DNA of 64,000 nt from NCBI RefSeq assembly GCF_003614885.1, contig NZ_QZMS01000011.1, forward strand, positions 62,001 through 126,000, read 5' to 3'. Below, piece by piece: positions 56,080 through 64,000 of this stretch. Position 1 is the first letter of the stretch; each line of letters starts with the position of its first letter. A program made the position numbers and the translations under genes. The notes under the pieces were generated by a model. The model was not told the origin of the DNA, made no database searches, and saw only the letters and a list, made by a program, of their open reading frames with translations. The DNA is from Photobacterium salinisoli (GTDB taxonomy: Bacteria; Pseudomonadota; Gammaproteobacteria; Enterobacterales; Vibrionaceae).

Positions 56080-56541
56080 ATGCGCGGGATTATCAGTTAT
56101 TCGGAAAGTAAAGTGTCCAATCTCTCCATTGAATCAATTCAACAACAACTGTCTGACTTAGGCTTCCGCCCGGAAGGGATCAGAATCGTGACGGTTTCAG
56201 CAATGACTCCTGAGTTATTAGAAACTTGCACGACCCAGGAAAACGAATGTTTCTATAACTCTTACATGAATGTCATTTATGGTAAGGGAGAACGCTACGT
56301 ACTTGGCTTTCGCTGCGAAGATCCGATCGTCGATCATGCGATCATTCGTTCGGGAGATATGTATTTCGACCCGACATTACAGGCAAATGGCGACTTCACT
56401 TCCTATCAGTTTGCGATACTCACTGAGTTTACTGTTTTCGACATGATGCTCCATGCAAAGTCTAATAAAGACTTTCCGCCAGATGTCGACTACCTCTTCA
56501 GTAAAGCAAGCAAGTTCAAAAACGTTATCGCTGCCAAATAG
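56080..56541 (+). CDS. Hypothetical protein
   Basis: Protein of 153 residues, soluble, with YGKGERYVLGFRCEDPIVDH and SGDMYFDPTLQANGDFTSYQ in the middle. I do not recognise the family. The layout (a possible Cys at residue 48, His and Asp later) hints at a papain-like fold, which is a guess. GGGGAAG precedes ATG 56080. Confidence 0.65.
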   Translation: MRGIISYSESKVSNLSIESIQQQLSDLGFRPEGIRIVTVSAMTPELLETCTTQENECFYNSYMNVIYGKGERYVLGFRCEDPIVDHAIIRSGDMYFDPTLQANGDFTSYQFAILTEFTVFDMMLHAKSNKDFPPDVDYLFSKASKFKNVIAAK

Positions 56542-56601
56542 AATAACGCTTAGCTTATTCTGGTGCTGGCCTCGCCTGCCCTTCTTCAGCAAATATTCAG
56601 T

Positions 56602-56631
56602 AAAACTTTGAGCTAATGCTCAAAGTTTTAT
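56602..56631 (+). terminator. Rho-independent terminator
   Basis: AAAACTTTGAGC pairs perfectly with GCTCAAAGTTTT across a TAAT loop, 60 bases after the hypothetical gene. Confidence 0.88.
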
Positions 56632-56779
56632 TCTTCACCTTACTTTTTACCGTTAACCCATGAGATTTTGTGCGTTGTGTGGCATAAATATGCTTTGTGG
56701 CTCAGTTTCTCTGTGTCTGCGTATTGACTAGTTTTTAGATATTTATCAACTGTTAACGATTAATAGAAAGGAATAAAGC

Positions 56780-57421
56780 ATGAAGCCTTTGGTTTACAGT
56801 CTGATCGGTTTATCCCTGGCTGGATGTAGCAAGGGCGTCATGGTATCTATTCCTGAAAACTTACAATCGGCAGAATTACCAGATACCGGTTTTTTGGTGG
56901 GTAGCATAGGCGCATCGACCATCTGGCCATCTACGGGTGAAAACTTAAAAACAACACTGTATTTTAGTCGAGCCGACTCAGAGCAGCATATCACTGTGAC
57001 TAACAGCAATGATTCCAGTGATTTTCGCAGCCCTACTACTACAAGTTCTTTGTTTTCTGTGCCCCTGCCGTCAGGAAACTACCTGCTTCATACGATCACT
57101 TTTACAGGCACTGACGGCCGAAAAACCGTCCATACCCAAACCGGTAAACAACTGGATTTATCTTTTTTTATCCAACCGGGTGAAGTCACTTATCTGGGCG
57201 AGTTCATTGCCAGCAGTAAAGTGTCCAGAAGTTCACTCTGGAACACAGATTATCCCAACGGTAAAGGGTATCTGACGCATAGCTATGCGTTAGAAAGAGA
57301 TCGCAATTTTTTCTACAAGCAGCACCCTGAGCTTTCTGGAAAGCACTTCAATACTGTGACCTTAAAAGTCAGCCATTCTCAGCTATTAAAATTGCAGCCT
57401 CTATCCGACCCTGAAAGCTGA
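56780..57421 (+). CDS. Lipoprotein of unknown function
   Basis: Protein of 213 residues with lipobox SLAGCSKG (cysteine at residue 16). The mature part is beta-rich (GNYLLHTITFTGTDGRKTVH, FFIQPGEVTYLGEF), resembling DUF2846-like lipoproteins in layout only. GAAAGGAATA precedes ATG 56780. Confidence 0.78.
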   Translation: MKPLVYSLIGLSLAGCSKGVMVSIPENLQSAELPDTGFLVGSIGASTIWPSTGENLKTTLYFSRADSEQHITVTNSNDSSDFRSPTTTSSLFSVPLPSGNYLLHTITFTGTDGRKTVHTQTGKQLDLSFFIQPGEVTYLGEFIASSKVSRSSLWNTDYPNGKGYLTHSYALERDRNFFYKQHPELSGKHFNTVTLKVSHSQLLKLQPLSDPES

Positions 57422-57660
57422 CCCTTGCTTACGCTCCCTTCTTTTAAAAAACATTTAAATACAATGTCTTAAATATAAAAACTTGCTTATGTTCAGGACA
57501 AAAAATTACCACAAAAATCCCACATTGAATGCTTGACATTGGCCAAGACGATACAGGTTCTGGGGTCCGGCCATTTCCCACAGAGTTATACACAGCTTTT
57601 GTGGATAACGGCTAGCGGTTGAAACATCAAAGACTTACTGTGTGTACTTTCGAACAGAAT

Positions 57661-57700
57661 AAACAAAAGGGCCAGACATGATGTCTGGCCCTTTTGTTTG
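57661..57700. terminator. Perfect bidirectional terminator
   Basis: An 18-bp perfect inverted repeat, AAACAAAAGGGCCAGACA with its complement, around a 3-base loop. It lies between convergent lipoprotein genes. Confidence 0.95.
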
Positions 57701-57716
57701 TTCTCAGCAATTCACT

Positions 57717-58205
57717 TTATTCAATTGCTGAGCATTCTGCATCTTCAATGCTCAAATTCGAATTCAAGCCAAATTGATCAAGATACTGTACGGCTGTTGG
57801 GTAGAAGCCGGCATTGATTGCATCTTCAATACTGCTTAAATCAATTTTATACGTCTTCAGACCAATTTCTGTCAGCTCAGTAGGAAGACAGCTTGAAGCA
57901 TCGCCTTCTTTAAAACAAACGCCCGATGTTTCCGGAATTTTTGCGCAGCCTGAGTCAGTCACAGAGCCAACGGCATTGACCAGATCATCACGAGTGCCAA
58001 AAGGCGCATTCGCAGGTAAATCCACACTGTAACTTTGCAGTTCTGCCCATGTGTGGTAGCCATCAGGCACACCAGTCAGGTTTGTCGTGCTGGCACTGTG
58101 GATCGTAAATACTTCGACCTTACCCTCAACCAAATTTTCAATTGTTTCTTCATCACAGCCAGCCAGGGCCAGTAATGAGCATAAAAGTACTGCTGCTCTT
58201 GTCAT
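57717..58205 (-). CDS. Small lipoprotein of unknown function
   Basis: Protein of 162 residues with lipobox LLALAGCDEE (cysteine at residue 17). Mature part acidic with six cysteines, probably paired. No domain recognised. Monocistronic. Confidence 0.75.
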   Translation of the reverse strand: MTRAAVLLCSLLALAGCDEETIENLVEGKVEVFTIHSASTTNLTGVPDGYHTWAELQSYSVDLPANAPFGTRDDLVNAVGSVTDSGCAKIPETSGVCFKEGDASSCLPTELTEIGLKTYKIDLSSIEDAINAGFYPTAVQYLDQFGLNSNLSIEDAECSAIE

Positions 58206-58810
58206 TTTTTTATCCTTTGTCGTATCAGGTTGTTGCCGGGAGAGTATCTTCTACGGATAAGCGAAAATCCACTTCTATTAACGAAACTGATAGCTGGCTG
58301 CCATTTTTGCAAAGCGATTGATTTGTTAGCTGAATGGATTTAAATGTTACCGGTAAGTTGTCGCTTCTATAAACCGCATGTTGCTGGTAGCATTGTATAT
58401 AAGCGGTTCAATACATTTCTAAAAGCGTCAAATATCCCCGAATGTCACGATGCTTTTGCATAAATTTTACCTCACTTTATATACCGGAATGATTACTCTG
58501 TTGAATCAATCTCTCATCAGCTTGAGAAAAAAGTGAGCAATATTTTATAACGCGCAATAACCACTAATCACACTCGTATTTCAGTAGCTATAGATGCCCT
58601 GCCGAAACTATCACTGTTTCCCGCCACGTTTAAACTGAAATCCCTGTCACGAACATCTGTTGGTTTTATGTACAGGATGTATGCTTTTCTAGGCATAGCT
58701 GCCATTTTTACTATCTTTTTTTGAATTATTTACTGTTGCTATTTTCATCAATCAGCTCTTGTAGTTAGGCTAGATATGTTTATTTCGCTCATCAAAAAAA
58801 GGAACCTAAG
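58206..58810. other. Intergenic region upstream of the hexosaminidase
   Basis: About 600 bases between divergent genes. No gene or recognised operator. The length suggests regulated expression of the hexosaminidase. Confidence 0.5.
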
Positions 58811-61399
58811 ATGATAAAAACGTCAGTATTAGCACTTGCATTGTCAGCGGTATTGGCTGCCCCTGCGATGGCTATTCCTGCTGCAGACCTGGACCAGCTT
58901 GGCCAGGGGTTGGATGTGACTTACACTGTTTTGGATAACACTCAGGATGACTGGGTCACTTTCCGCGCTAAAATCGATTTCACAAACCAAAGCAGTAAAA
59001 CATTGCCCGCGACAGGTTGGTCAATTTACTTCAGCCATATCCGTATGATTGAAAGTGTCTTAACCGACCAGGTGAAAATCAGCCATGTCAATGGCGATAT
59101 GTTTAAGATAGAGCCAACCGAAAATTTTGTACCTCTGGCTCCGGGACAGTCGCTTGCCATTGAGTTTGACGCAGCTAACTGGCAGGTAGCGAAAACTGAC
59201 GTGATGCCGAACTGGTATTTCGTATCCGAAGATCAGGGTCAGACCATCACATCACTGATCACCAGTACCAGTAACCGTTTCAATGGTCAGGTCCCCACCA
59301 AGCCATCCGAAGAACTGCCTTTCGTAGCGGATTTTTCAACGCCACAACAATGGAAACGTTATGGAAGTGCTGCCATAACCGACTTTTATGATCCTTTTAC
59401 CGCGCAAGACAGATACCAGCGTAATGCTGATCTCAACGTCATAAACAATGCCAGTGGCGTTATTCCTACACCTGCCCAACTAACGCTTGGCAACGGTGAT
59501 GTCACACTGGATTCAACCTGGGTCATCGTTTACGGCAACGGTTACGAAGATCAGGCCATGTTCCTGGCCAATCAGTTAGGTGTGACTGCAGTGCCCTGGT
59601 CGCCCACAACGCAAAAGCGTATCAATATGGGCTGGAGCCAGGTCAACATCAATGGCGAACAAAAATGGGAAGAGGCATACCACCTTAACGTAGACGCCGC
59701 TAGCGAGATCATCACCATAGGTGCCGCAGATCCAGCCGGGGCTCTTTATGCTTCCCAGTCTTTATTGCAATTAGTGGACGGTAATAAAGTCCCTGAGGTG
59801 CAAATTACTGATGCGCCTCGTTTTGCTTACCGTGGTTTTTCCGTCGATGCTGTCCGAAATTTCCGCACTAAAGATGCGATTATCCAGTTGCTCGATCAAA
59901 TGGCCGCATTCAAGCTGAACAAACTTCACTTGCGTCTGGCCGACGATGAAGGCTGGCGTATAGAAATTGCCGGAATACCTGAACTGACAGATGTTGGGGC
60001 TACTCGCTGTCATGATCCGGAAGAAAAAACCTGTCTTTTACCTTTCCTGGGGGCCGGTCCGGACGGTTCACCTGAATCCAATGGCTACTACACAGCCTCG
60101 GACTATCAGGAAATTCTTAGCCATGCCGCTGCACTGAACATTGAAGTCGTGCCAGAGATCGATATCCCGGGACACGCCCACGCTGCGATCAAGGCAATGG
60201 AAGCCCGCTATGACCACTACGCGGCACAAGGAAACATGGCGGAAGCGAACAAGTATCTCCTGACCGATTTTAATGATACCACTCAGTATCTGTCGGTTCA
60301 GATGTTTACAGACAACGCCATCAACGTGTGTATGGAATCGTCTTATAACTTTGTCGATGCAGTAGTTAGCGGCCTTGTCAGTTTGCACCAGGGCGTTCAG
60401 CCACTCAAAACGTTCCACTTCGGTGGTGACGAAATTGCTGGCGCATGGATTAACTCTCCAGCCTGTCAGGATTTTATTGCCAACAATACTGATGGTGTAA
60501 ACAGCGTATCGGATCTGAGCCGTTACTTTGTAGAGCGTATTTCTGTGATCACCGCCAACTATGGTCTGGATATGGCTGGCTGGGAAGACGGACTGATGCA
60601 CGATGGTCAGGTTTATCCACGCTCACAAATGGCGAACAGCCAGCTCTGGGGTAACGCATGGCAGAATATCTGGGAATGGGGTGTGGCGGATCGCGCCTAC
60701 AATCTGGCCAATAACGACTATAAAGTCGTCTATAACCATGCAACCCACCTGTACTTTGACCACCCTTATGAGCCAGATCCAAATGAGCGTGGCTACTACT
60801 GGGCACCACGATTTACCGACACCCGTAAAACCTTTGGTTTTATGCCAGACGACGTCTTCGCTAATGCTGACTTCACTCGCGCTGGTGCACCGATCACCAA
60901 AGCAGAAGTGGTCGCTTCAGCAGGTGTGAAAAAACTGCTCAAACCTGAGAATGTTCTGGGGCTTCAGGGATCGCTCTGGGCAGAAACTGTTCGTACAGAA
61001 GACCAGTTTGAAGGGATGATCTTCCCTCGCGTGCTGGGTTTAGCTGAACGTGCCTGGCACACCGCTTCATGGGAAGCCAATGACAACGCAGGCATTGCCC
61101 TGGATGAAACTGGACGTAATTCCGATTACAACCATTTCGCCAACCTGCTGGGTCAGAAAGTGCTGCCTAAACTGGAACAAGCGGGTATCGCGTTTAACCT
61201 GCCGGTTCCAGGCGGTGTGATTGAAAATGGTGTGCTCCAAGCTAATTCGACCTTCCCTGGTCTGACGATTGAGTACTCAACCGATCAAGGCTCGAGCTGG
61301 CAGTCGTATGATCATCTCAACCCACCCGCTGTCGCGGCAGGTGTTCAGCTGAGAACGGTTTCCGGTCTGCGAGCCAGCCGGGTAACAACGGTTAACTAA
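58811..61399 (+). CDS. Exported GH20 beta-N-acetylhexosaminidase (chitobiase)
   Basis: Protein of 862 residues cleaving N-acetylglucosamine from chitooligosaccharides. Signal peptide LALALSAVLAAPAMA; CHB_HEX carbohydrate-binding domain at about 30-170; GH20b domain at about 215-335; catalytic TIM barrel from YRGFSVDAVRNF with the Asp-Glu pair in FHFGGDEIAGAW near residue 540; C-terminal HEX_C domain. Chitin use is typical of Vibrionaceae. No other chitin genes lie nearby. Confidence 0.95.
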   Translation: MIKTSVLALALSAVLAAPAMAIPAADLDQLGQGLDVTYTVLDNTQDDWVTFRAKIDFTNQSSKTLPATGWSIYFSHIRMIESVLTDQVKISHVNGDMFKIEPTENFVPLAPGQSLAIEFDAANWQVAKTDVMPNWYFVSEDQGQTITSLITSTSNRFNGQVPTKPSEELPFVADFSTPQQWKRYGSAAITDFYDPFTAQDRYQRNADLNVINNASGVIPTPAQLTLGNGDVTLDSTWVIVYGNGYEDQAMFLANQLGVTAVPWSPTTQKRINMGWSQVNINGEQKWEEAYHLNVDAASEIITIGAADPAGALYASQSLLQLVDGNKVPEVQITDAPRFAYRGFSVDAVRNFRTKDAIIQLLDQMAAFKLNKLHLRLADDEGWRIEIAGIPELTDVGATRCHDPEEKTCLLPFLGAGPDGSPESNGYYTASDYQEILSHAAALNIEVVPEIDIPGHAHAAIKAMEARYDHYAAQGNMAEANKYLLTDFNDTTQYLSVQMFTDNAINVCMESSYNFVDAVVSGLVSLHQGVQPLKTFHFGGDEIAGAWINSPACQDFIANNTDGVNSVSDLSRYFVERISVITANYGLDMAGWEDGLMHDGQVYPRSQMANSQLWGNAWQNIWEWGVADRAYNLANNDYKVVYNHATHLYFDHPYEPDPNERGYYWAPRFTDTRKTFGFMPDDVFANADFTRAGAPITKAEVVASAGVKKLLKPENVLGLQGSLWAETVRTEDQFEGMIFPRVLGLAERAWHTASWEANDNAGIALDETGRNSDYNHFANLLGQKVLPKLEQAGIAFNLPVPGGVIENGVLQANSTFPGLTIEYSTDQGSSWQSYDHLNPPAVAAGVQLRTVSGLRASRVTTVN

Positions 61400-61415
61400 G
61401 AGTTATCACCTACTC

Positions 61416-61441
61416 ACAGAGCTCCTGCGGGAGCTCTGTTT
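61416..61441 (+). terminator. Rho-independent terminator after the hexosaminidase gene
   Basis: ACAGAGCTCC pairs with GGAGCTCTGT followed by TT, 16 bases past the stop. Confidence 0.85.
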
Positions 61442-61471
61442 CATTTCAACCCTGTCTATCTGACCATGATC

Positions 61472-61822
61472 TTATTCTGACCATACCGCCAGTTCATTAC
61501 CGCTTGGCTCAGTAAAGTGAAAACGTCTCCCGCCAGGAAAAGAAAAAATCGGCTTCACAATCACCCCACCTGCGGCGATCACAGCCTGTTCGGTAGCCTC
61601 TAAATTGTCGCTGTAAATGACAATCAGCGCACCGCCATTCTCAACCTGAGAAGACAATGGCGCTGCATAAAATCCCCCATCCAATCCCTGTTCTGAAAAT
61701 GCGGCGTATTCATCACCATAGTCCATAAATGACCAGCCAAAAACGCGTTCAAAAAATGCCTTTGTCTTTGGTATGTGACTTGCTGGGAACTCAACATAGT
61801 TGATTTTATGGTGCTTTTTCAC
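61472..61822 (-). CDS. VOC-family (glyoxalase/bleomycin resistance-like) protein
   Basis: Protein of 116 residues: INYVEFPASHIPKTKAFFER at the start, GGFYAAPLSSQVENGGALIV in the middle and FHFTEPSGNELAVWSE at the end, the beta-alpha-beta-beta-beta layout of VOC proteins with a terminal metal-ligand Glu. Substrate unknown. Confidence 0.87.
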   Translation of the reverse strand: MKKHHKINYVEFPASHIPKTKAFFERVFGWSFMDYGDEYAAFSEQGLDGGFYAAPLSSQVENGGALIVIYSDNLEATEQAVIAAGGVIVKPIFSFPGGRRFHFTEPSGNELAVWSE

Positions 61823-62021
61823 TGACTCTGCTCCTTAATGGCTAATTCAACAGACTTCAACAACAACAACGAAATCTTAGCTGAGTTTGTATCTGTCAGC
61901 TCGCCTGTCATCAATTTAGTGTAATTCTTTTGCTTTCTGAGAAACAACAAGGTTAGAATGACCAGCGCGAAAAATTGCTTAAGTGTTTAGCTTCAGCACA
62001 TCGCATCAGATTAAAAGATAC

Positions 62022-62106
62022 GTTAGTCGGGGAGCCGTAAGGCTGAGACCACAAAGTGGGACCCGTTGAACCTGATCCAGTTAATACTGGCGTAGGGAAC
62101 TAGCAG
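62022..62106 (+). promoter_or_regulatory. TPP riboswitch (THI element)
   Basis: GTCGGGGAGCC, then GGCTGAGACC, ACCCGTTGAACCTGATCCAG and TTAATACTGGCGTAGGGAAC are the conserved TPP aptamer blocks. It controls the thiD-ABC operon 110 bases downstream. A CATCCG-TAA-CGGATG hairpin (62125-62139) in between may form part of the expression platform. Confidence 0.96.
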
Positions 62107-62214
62107 AATTGCCTGTCACCTTCTCATCCGTAACGGATGCCCGCGAAGTGTAACCCGGCGACTGTTCGTCACCCCTGCGTAATCAAACGACGATTTTGAT
62201 AGCAAGGGATGCCA

Positions 62215-63099
62215 ATGAACACGTCCACAAGAACCAAACCTTCTCAGATAAATAGTGCTGTAGGTACCCCAATTACACTGACCATTGCCGGTTCAGACAG
62301 CGGTGGCGGTGCGGGCATTCAGGCAGACATAAAAGCGATTTCAGCAACAGGCGGATATGCCTGTTCCGTTATCACTGCACTGACGGCGCAAAATACGCAG
62401 GGTGTATCAGGCATCTTCCCTGTCAGTCCAGCCTTTGTTGAACAACAATTGGATGCGGTTTTCAGTGATCTCGACATCCGGGCCGTCAAGATAGGCATGC
62501 TGAGTGATGCAGGTATCATACAAGCCGTCGCAAAGAAGCTTCGTCAGTACCAGCCTGAATTTGTCGTTCTGGATCCTGTTATGGTGGCTACCAGCGGGGA
62601 TCTTTTACTAGAAGAAGACGCTATTAGTACACTGAAAAGTGAACTCATCCCTTTAGCCACTCTGATAACCCCAAATCTACCGGAAGCTGTCACACTCACC
62701 CGCACGACGGGCCTGAATATAGATCCATCAGCCCTGCAGCATACCGATGTGGAAGGGCTTATCGAGCAACTCAAAACCATTAGCAGTAGTGCTGTATTGC
62801 TGAAAGGCGGGCATTGGGAACAGGACACATTCAGTACCGATTATCTAATCACAAACAGTGACACCGTCACTATCTCAGCCAAACGTATCGCAACCCGAAA
62901 CACACATGGTACAGGTTGCACCTTATCCGCCGCTATTGCCTCCTACCTTGCACAAGGCTGCCCTCTCACAGAGGCGGTTCAGAAAGGCAAAGATTATCTG
63001 ACACAAGCACTGTCTCATGCCGATCAGCTCAGCATTGGTCTGGGTCACGGGCCCGTTCATCACTTCTATGCATTTCACTCGTCAAGGGAACAGGGATGA
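62215..63099 (+). CDS. thiD: Hydroxymethylpyrimidine/phosphomethylpyrimidine kinase
   Basis: Ribokinase-fold kinase of 294 residues phosphorylating HMP and HMP-P for thiamine synthesis. TIAGSDSGGGAGIQADIKAI at the start, VLDPVMVATSGDLLLEEDAI in the middle and RNTHGTGCTLSAAIASYLAQ with the catalytic Asp/Cys region near 240. ATG 62215 has AAGG with 7-base spacing; ATG 62209 is too close to it. Confidence 0.95.
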   Translation: MNTSTRTKPSQINSAVGTPITLTIAGSDSGGGAGIQADIKAISATGGYACSVITALTAQNTQGVSGIFPVSPAFVEQQLDAVFSDLDIRAVKIGMLSDAGIIQAVAKKLRQYQPEFVVLDPVMVATSGDLLLEEDAISTLKSELIPLATLITPNLPEAVTLTRTTGLNIDPSALQHTDVEGLIEQLKTISSSAVLLKGGHWEQDTFSTDYLITNSDTVTISAKRIATRNTHGTGCTLSAAIASYLAQGCPLTEAVQKGKDYLTQALSHADQLSIGLGHGPVHHFYAFHSSREQG

Positions 63100-63908
63100 A
63101 CACGTTAAAGCCCTCAGTAAGTTATCCATTGGGAGCGCCTGACAGTCAATTTCTACGGCTTGGTGTTCACGTAAAACAGCTAACATTAACCTTTGCCGGT
63201 CAAACGACCCCTTTATTCAGCCAGCTGGATTTAACGCTCCAGTCCGGGCAATGGCATTGTATTCTGGGTCAGAGCGGTTGCGGAAAAACCACCCTATTGC
63301 GTCTGCTCGCCAATCTGTTGCCCAAAGATGTGGAATGGAGTGGTGAACTGTCTGCATCTGATAACCAAAGTATCAGTGATCGCGTGGCTTACATGGCACA
63401 GCAAGATCTGCTGCTGCCCTGGTTAAATGTACTGGACAATGTCTGTTTCAGTTTCAGGCTCAAACAAGGTAAAGCCAGTGATGCCGTACAGCAACGTGCA
63501 ATCCAGCTCCTGCATCGAGTCGGCTTAGGTGATAAATTGCACGCCCGTCCATCACAATTGTCAGGGGGAATGCGACAGCGCGTCGCGCTTGTGCGCACCT
63601 TGATTCAGGATAAACCGCTGGTGTTAATGGATGAGCCGTTTTCCGCCCTAGACGCCGTGACAAGGTATAAACTCCAGGATCTCGCTGCTGAGTTACTGGC
63701 TCAGCGCACTGTGCTGCTTATTACTCATGATCCTCAGGAAGCATTAAGGCTGGGTCATCACCTCTTTTTAATACAAGGCAAACCGGGCTGGTTAAAGCGC
63801 TTATCCGTTCCCGAAGGTGCTCCGCCGAGAAGCATCAATGCAGAACTGGCTGTAAAACAGCAGGTCATTATCGAGCAACTTTCCGGTCTGGGTGAGCACA
63901 ATGTCTAA
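63096..63908 (+). CDS. thiZ: ABC transporter ATP-binding protein, thiamine-precursor uptake
   Basis: Protein of 270 residues: Walker A CILGQSGCGKTTLLRLLANL, signature SQLSGGMRQRVALVRTLIQD, Walker B LVLMDEPFSALDAVTRYKLQ. It starts inside the thiD stop (ATGA) and sits under a TPP riboswitch, so import of HMP-type precursors (ThiXYZ) is likely; this is inferred from context. Confidence 0.87.
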   Translation: MNTLKPSVSYPLGAPDSQFLRLGVHVKQLTLTFAGQTTPLFSQLDLTLQSGQWHCILGQSGCGKTTLLRLLANLLPKDVEWSGELSASDNQSISDRVAYMAQQDLLLPWLNVLDNVCFSFRLKQGKASDAVQQRAIQLLHRVGLGDKLHARPSQLSGGMRQRVALVRTLIQDKPLVLMDEPFSALDAVTRYKLQDLAAELLAQRTVLLITHDPQEALRLGHHLFLIQGKPGWLKRLSVPEGAPPRSINAELAVKQQVIIEQLSGLGEHNV

Positions 63909-64000
63909 AGAACTCACTGAAAAACCTGCTGTAACAACGGTGAATTTCCGCCCCTTTTTTCATCATTCCATTAGCCGACTGGCGATAAGCTCGGTGTGTC
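63901..64000 (+). CDS. thiX: ABC permease, N-terminal part (cut by window edge)
   Basis: ATG 63901 overlaps the thiZ stop by 8 bases. About 33 residues are visible (SKELTEKPAVTTVNF, then FHHSISRLAIS), ending before the first clear membrane segment. Identity as the ThiX permease is inferred from gene order. Confidence 0.65.
   Translation, partial: MSKELTEKPAVTTVNFRPFFHHSISRLAISSVC

Overview
The window reads as chromosomal DNA of a gamma-proteobacterium in the Vibrionaceae. The basis is a Vibrio-type attC cassette array, a TtpC-ExbB-ExbD-TonB (TonB2-type) operon, the DUF523/MerR/photolyase trio, Rof, ArfA and a TPP-riboswitch thiD-ABC operon. The genus (Vibrio, Photobacterium, Grimontia, Enterovibrio) cannot be settled from the sequence alone. 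All functional calls rest on motif and family recognition by eye.

Layout. 1-6.7 kb: a minus-strand photolyase operon (DUF523/DUF1722 protein, MerR regulator, PhrB cut by the window edge) with TGTACA motifs in its promoter, then YkvA, Rof, a GNAT enzyme, a YddG-type exporter, a DHFR-like protein, a LysE tail remnant and an isochorismatase-type hydrolase. 7.1-9.1 kb: a Tat-exported molybdopterin sulfite-dehydrogenase-like enzyme with a two-haem cytochrome c. 9.3-19.2 kb: an integrase-less array of integron cassettes, all reading on the minus strand. Several junctions hold chimeric, internally deleted IS110/IS1111-type elements, and one holds an IS4/IS110 collage. The array is flanked by copies of a structured repeat, one inverted copy on the left and three tandem copies on the right. 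20.3-22.8 kb: a parvulin, a small membrane protein and a COG3044-type ATPase.

22.8-34.8 kb: a complete agmatine and putrescine catabolic locus. aguA and aguB make putrescine, puuA, puuB, puuC and puuD turn it into GABA, and gabT and gabD take GABA to succinate. puuR regulates, a NhaC-type transporter lies after puuA, and the divergent promoter carries two matching 16-bp palindromes. 34.9-39.2 kb: an RND pump with its adaptor. 39.7-43.9 kb: a DUF4336 protein, an M14-like hydrolase overlapping an alpha/beta hydrolase, and two lipoproteins. 44.3-46.9 kb: modABC. 47.0-47.3 kb: arfA, whose stop codon sits in the loop of a terminator hairpin. 47.4-50.8 kb: a serine hydrolase, a MaoC-type hydratase and small hypotheticals. 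51.0-55.8 kb: a six-gene TonB2-type energy-transducing operon. 56-58.2 kb: a hypothetical protein and two lipoproteins. 58.8-61.4 kb: an exported GH20 beta-hexosaminidase. 61.5-64 kb: a VOC protein, then a TPP riboswitch followed by thiD and an ABC ATPase and permease running off the window.

The least ordinary material is the cassette array: attC sites occupied by a recurrent chimeric IS derivative, and border repeats whose stems show compensatory changes between copies.
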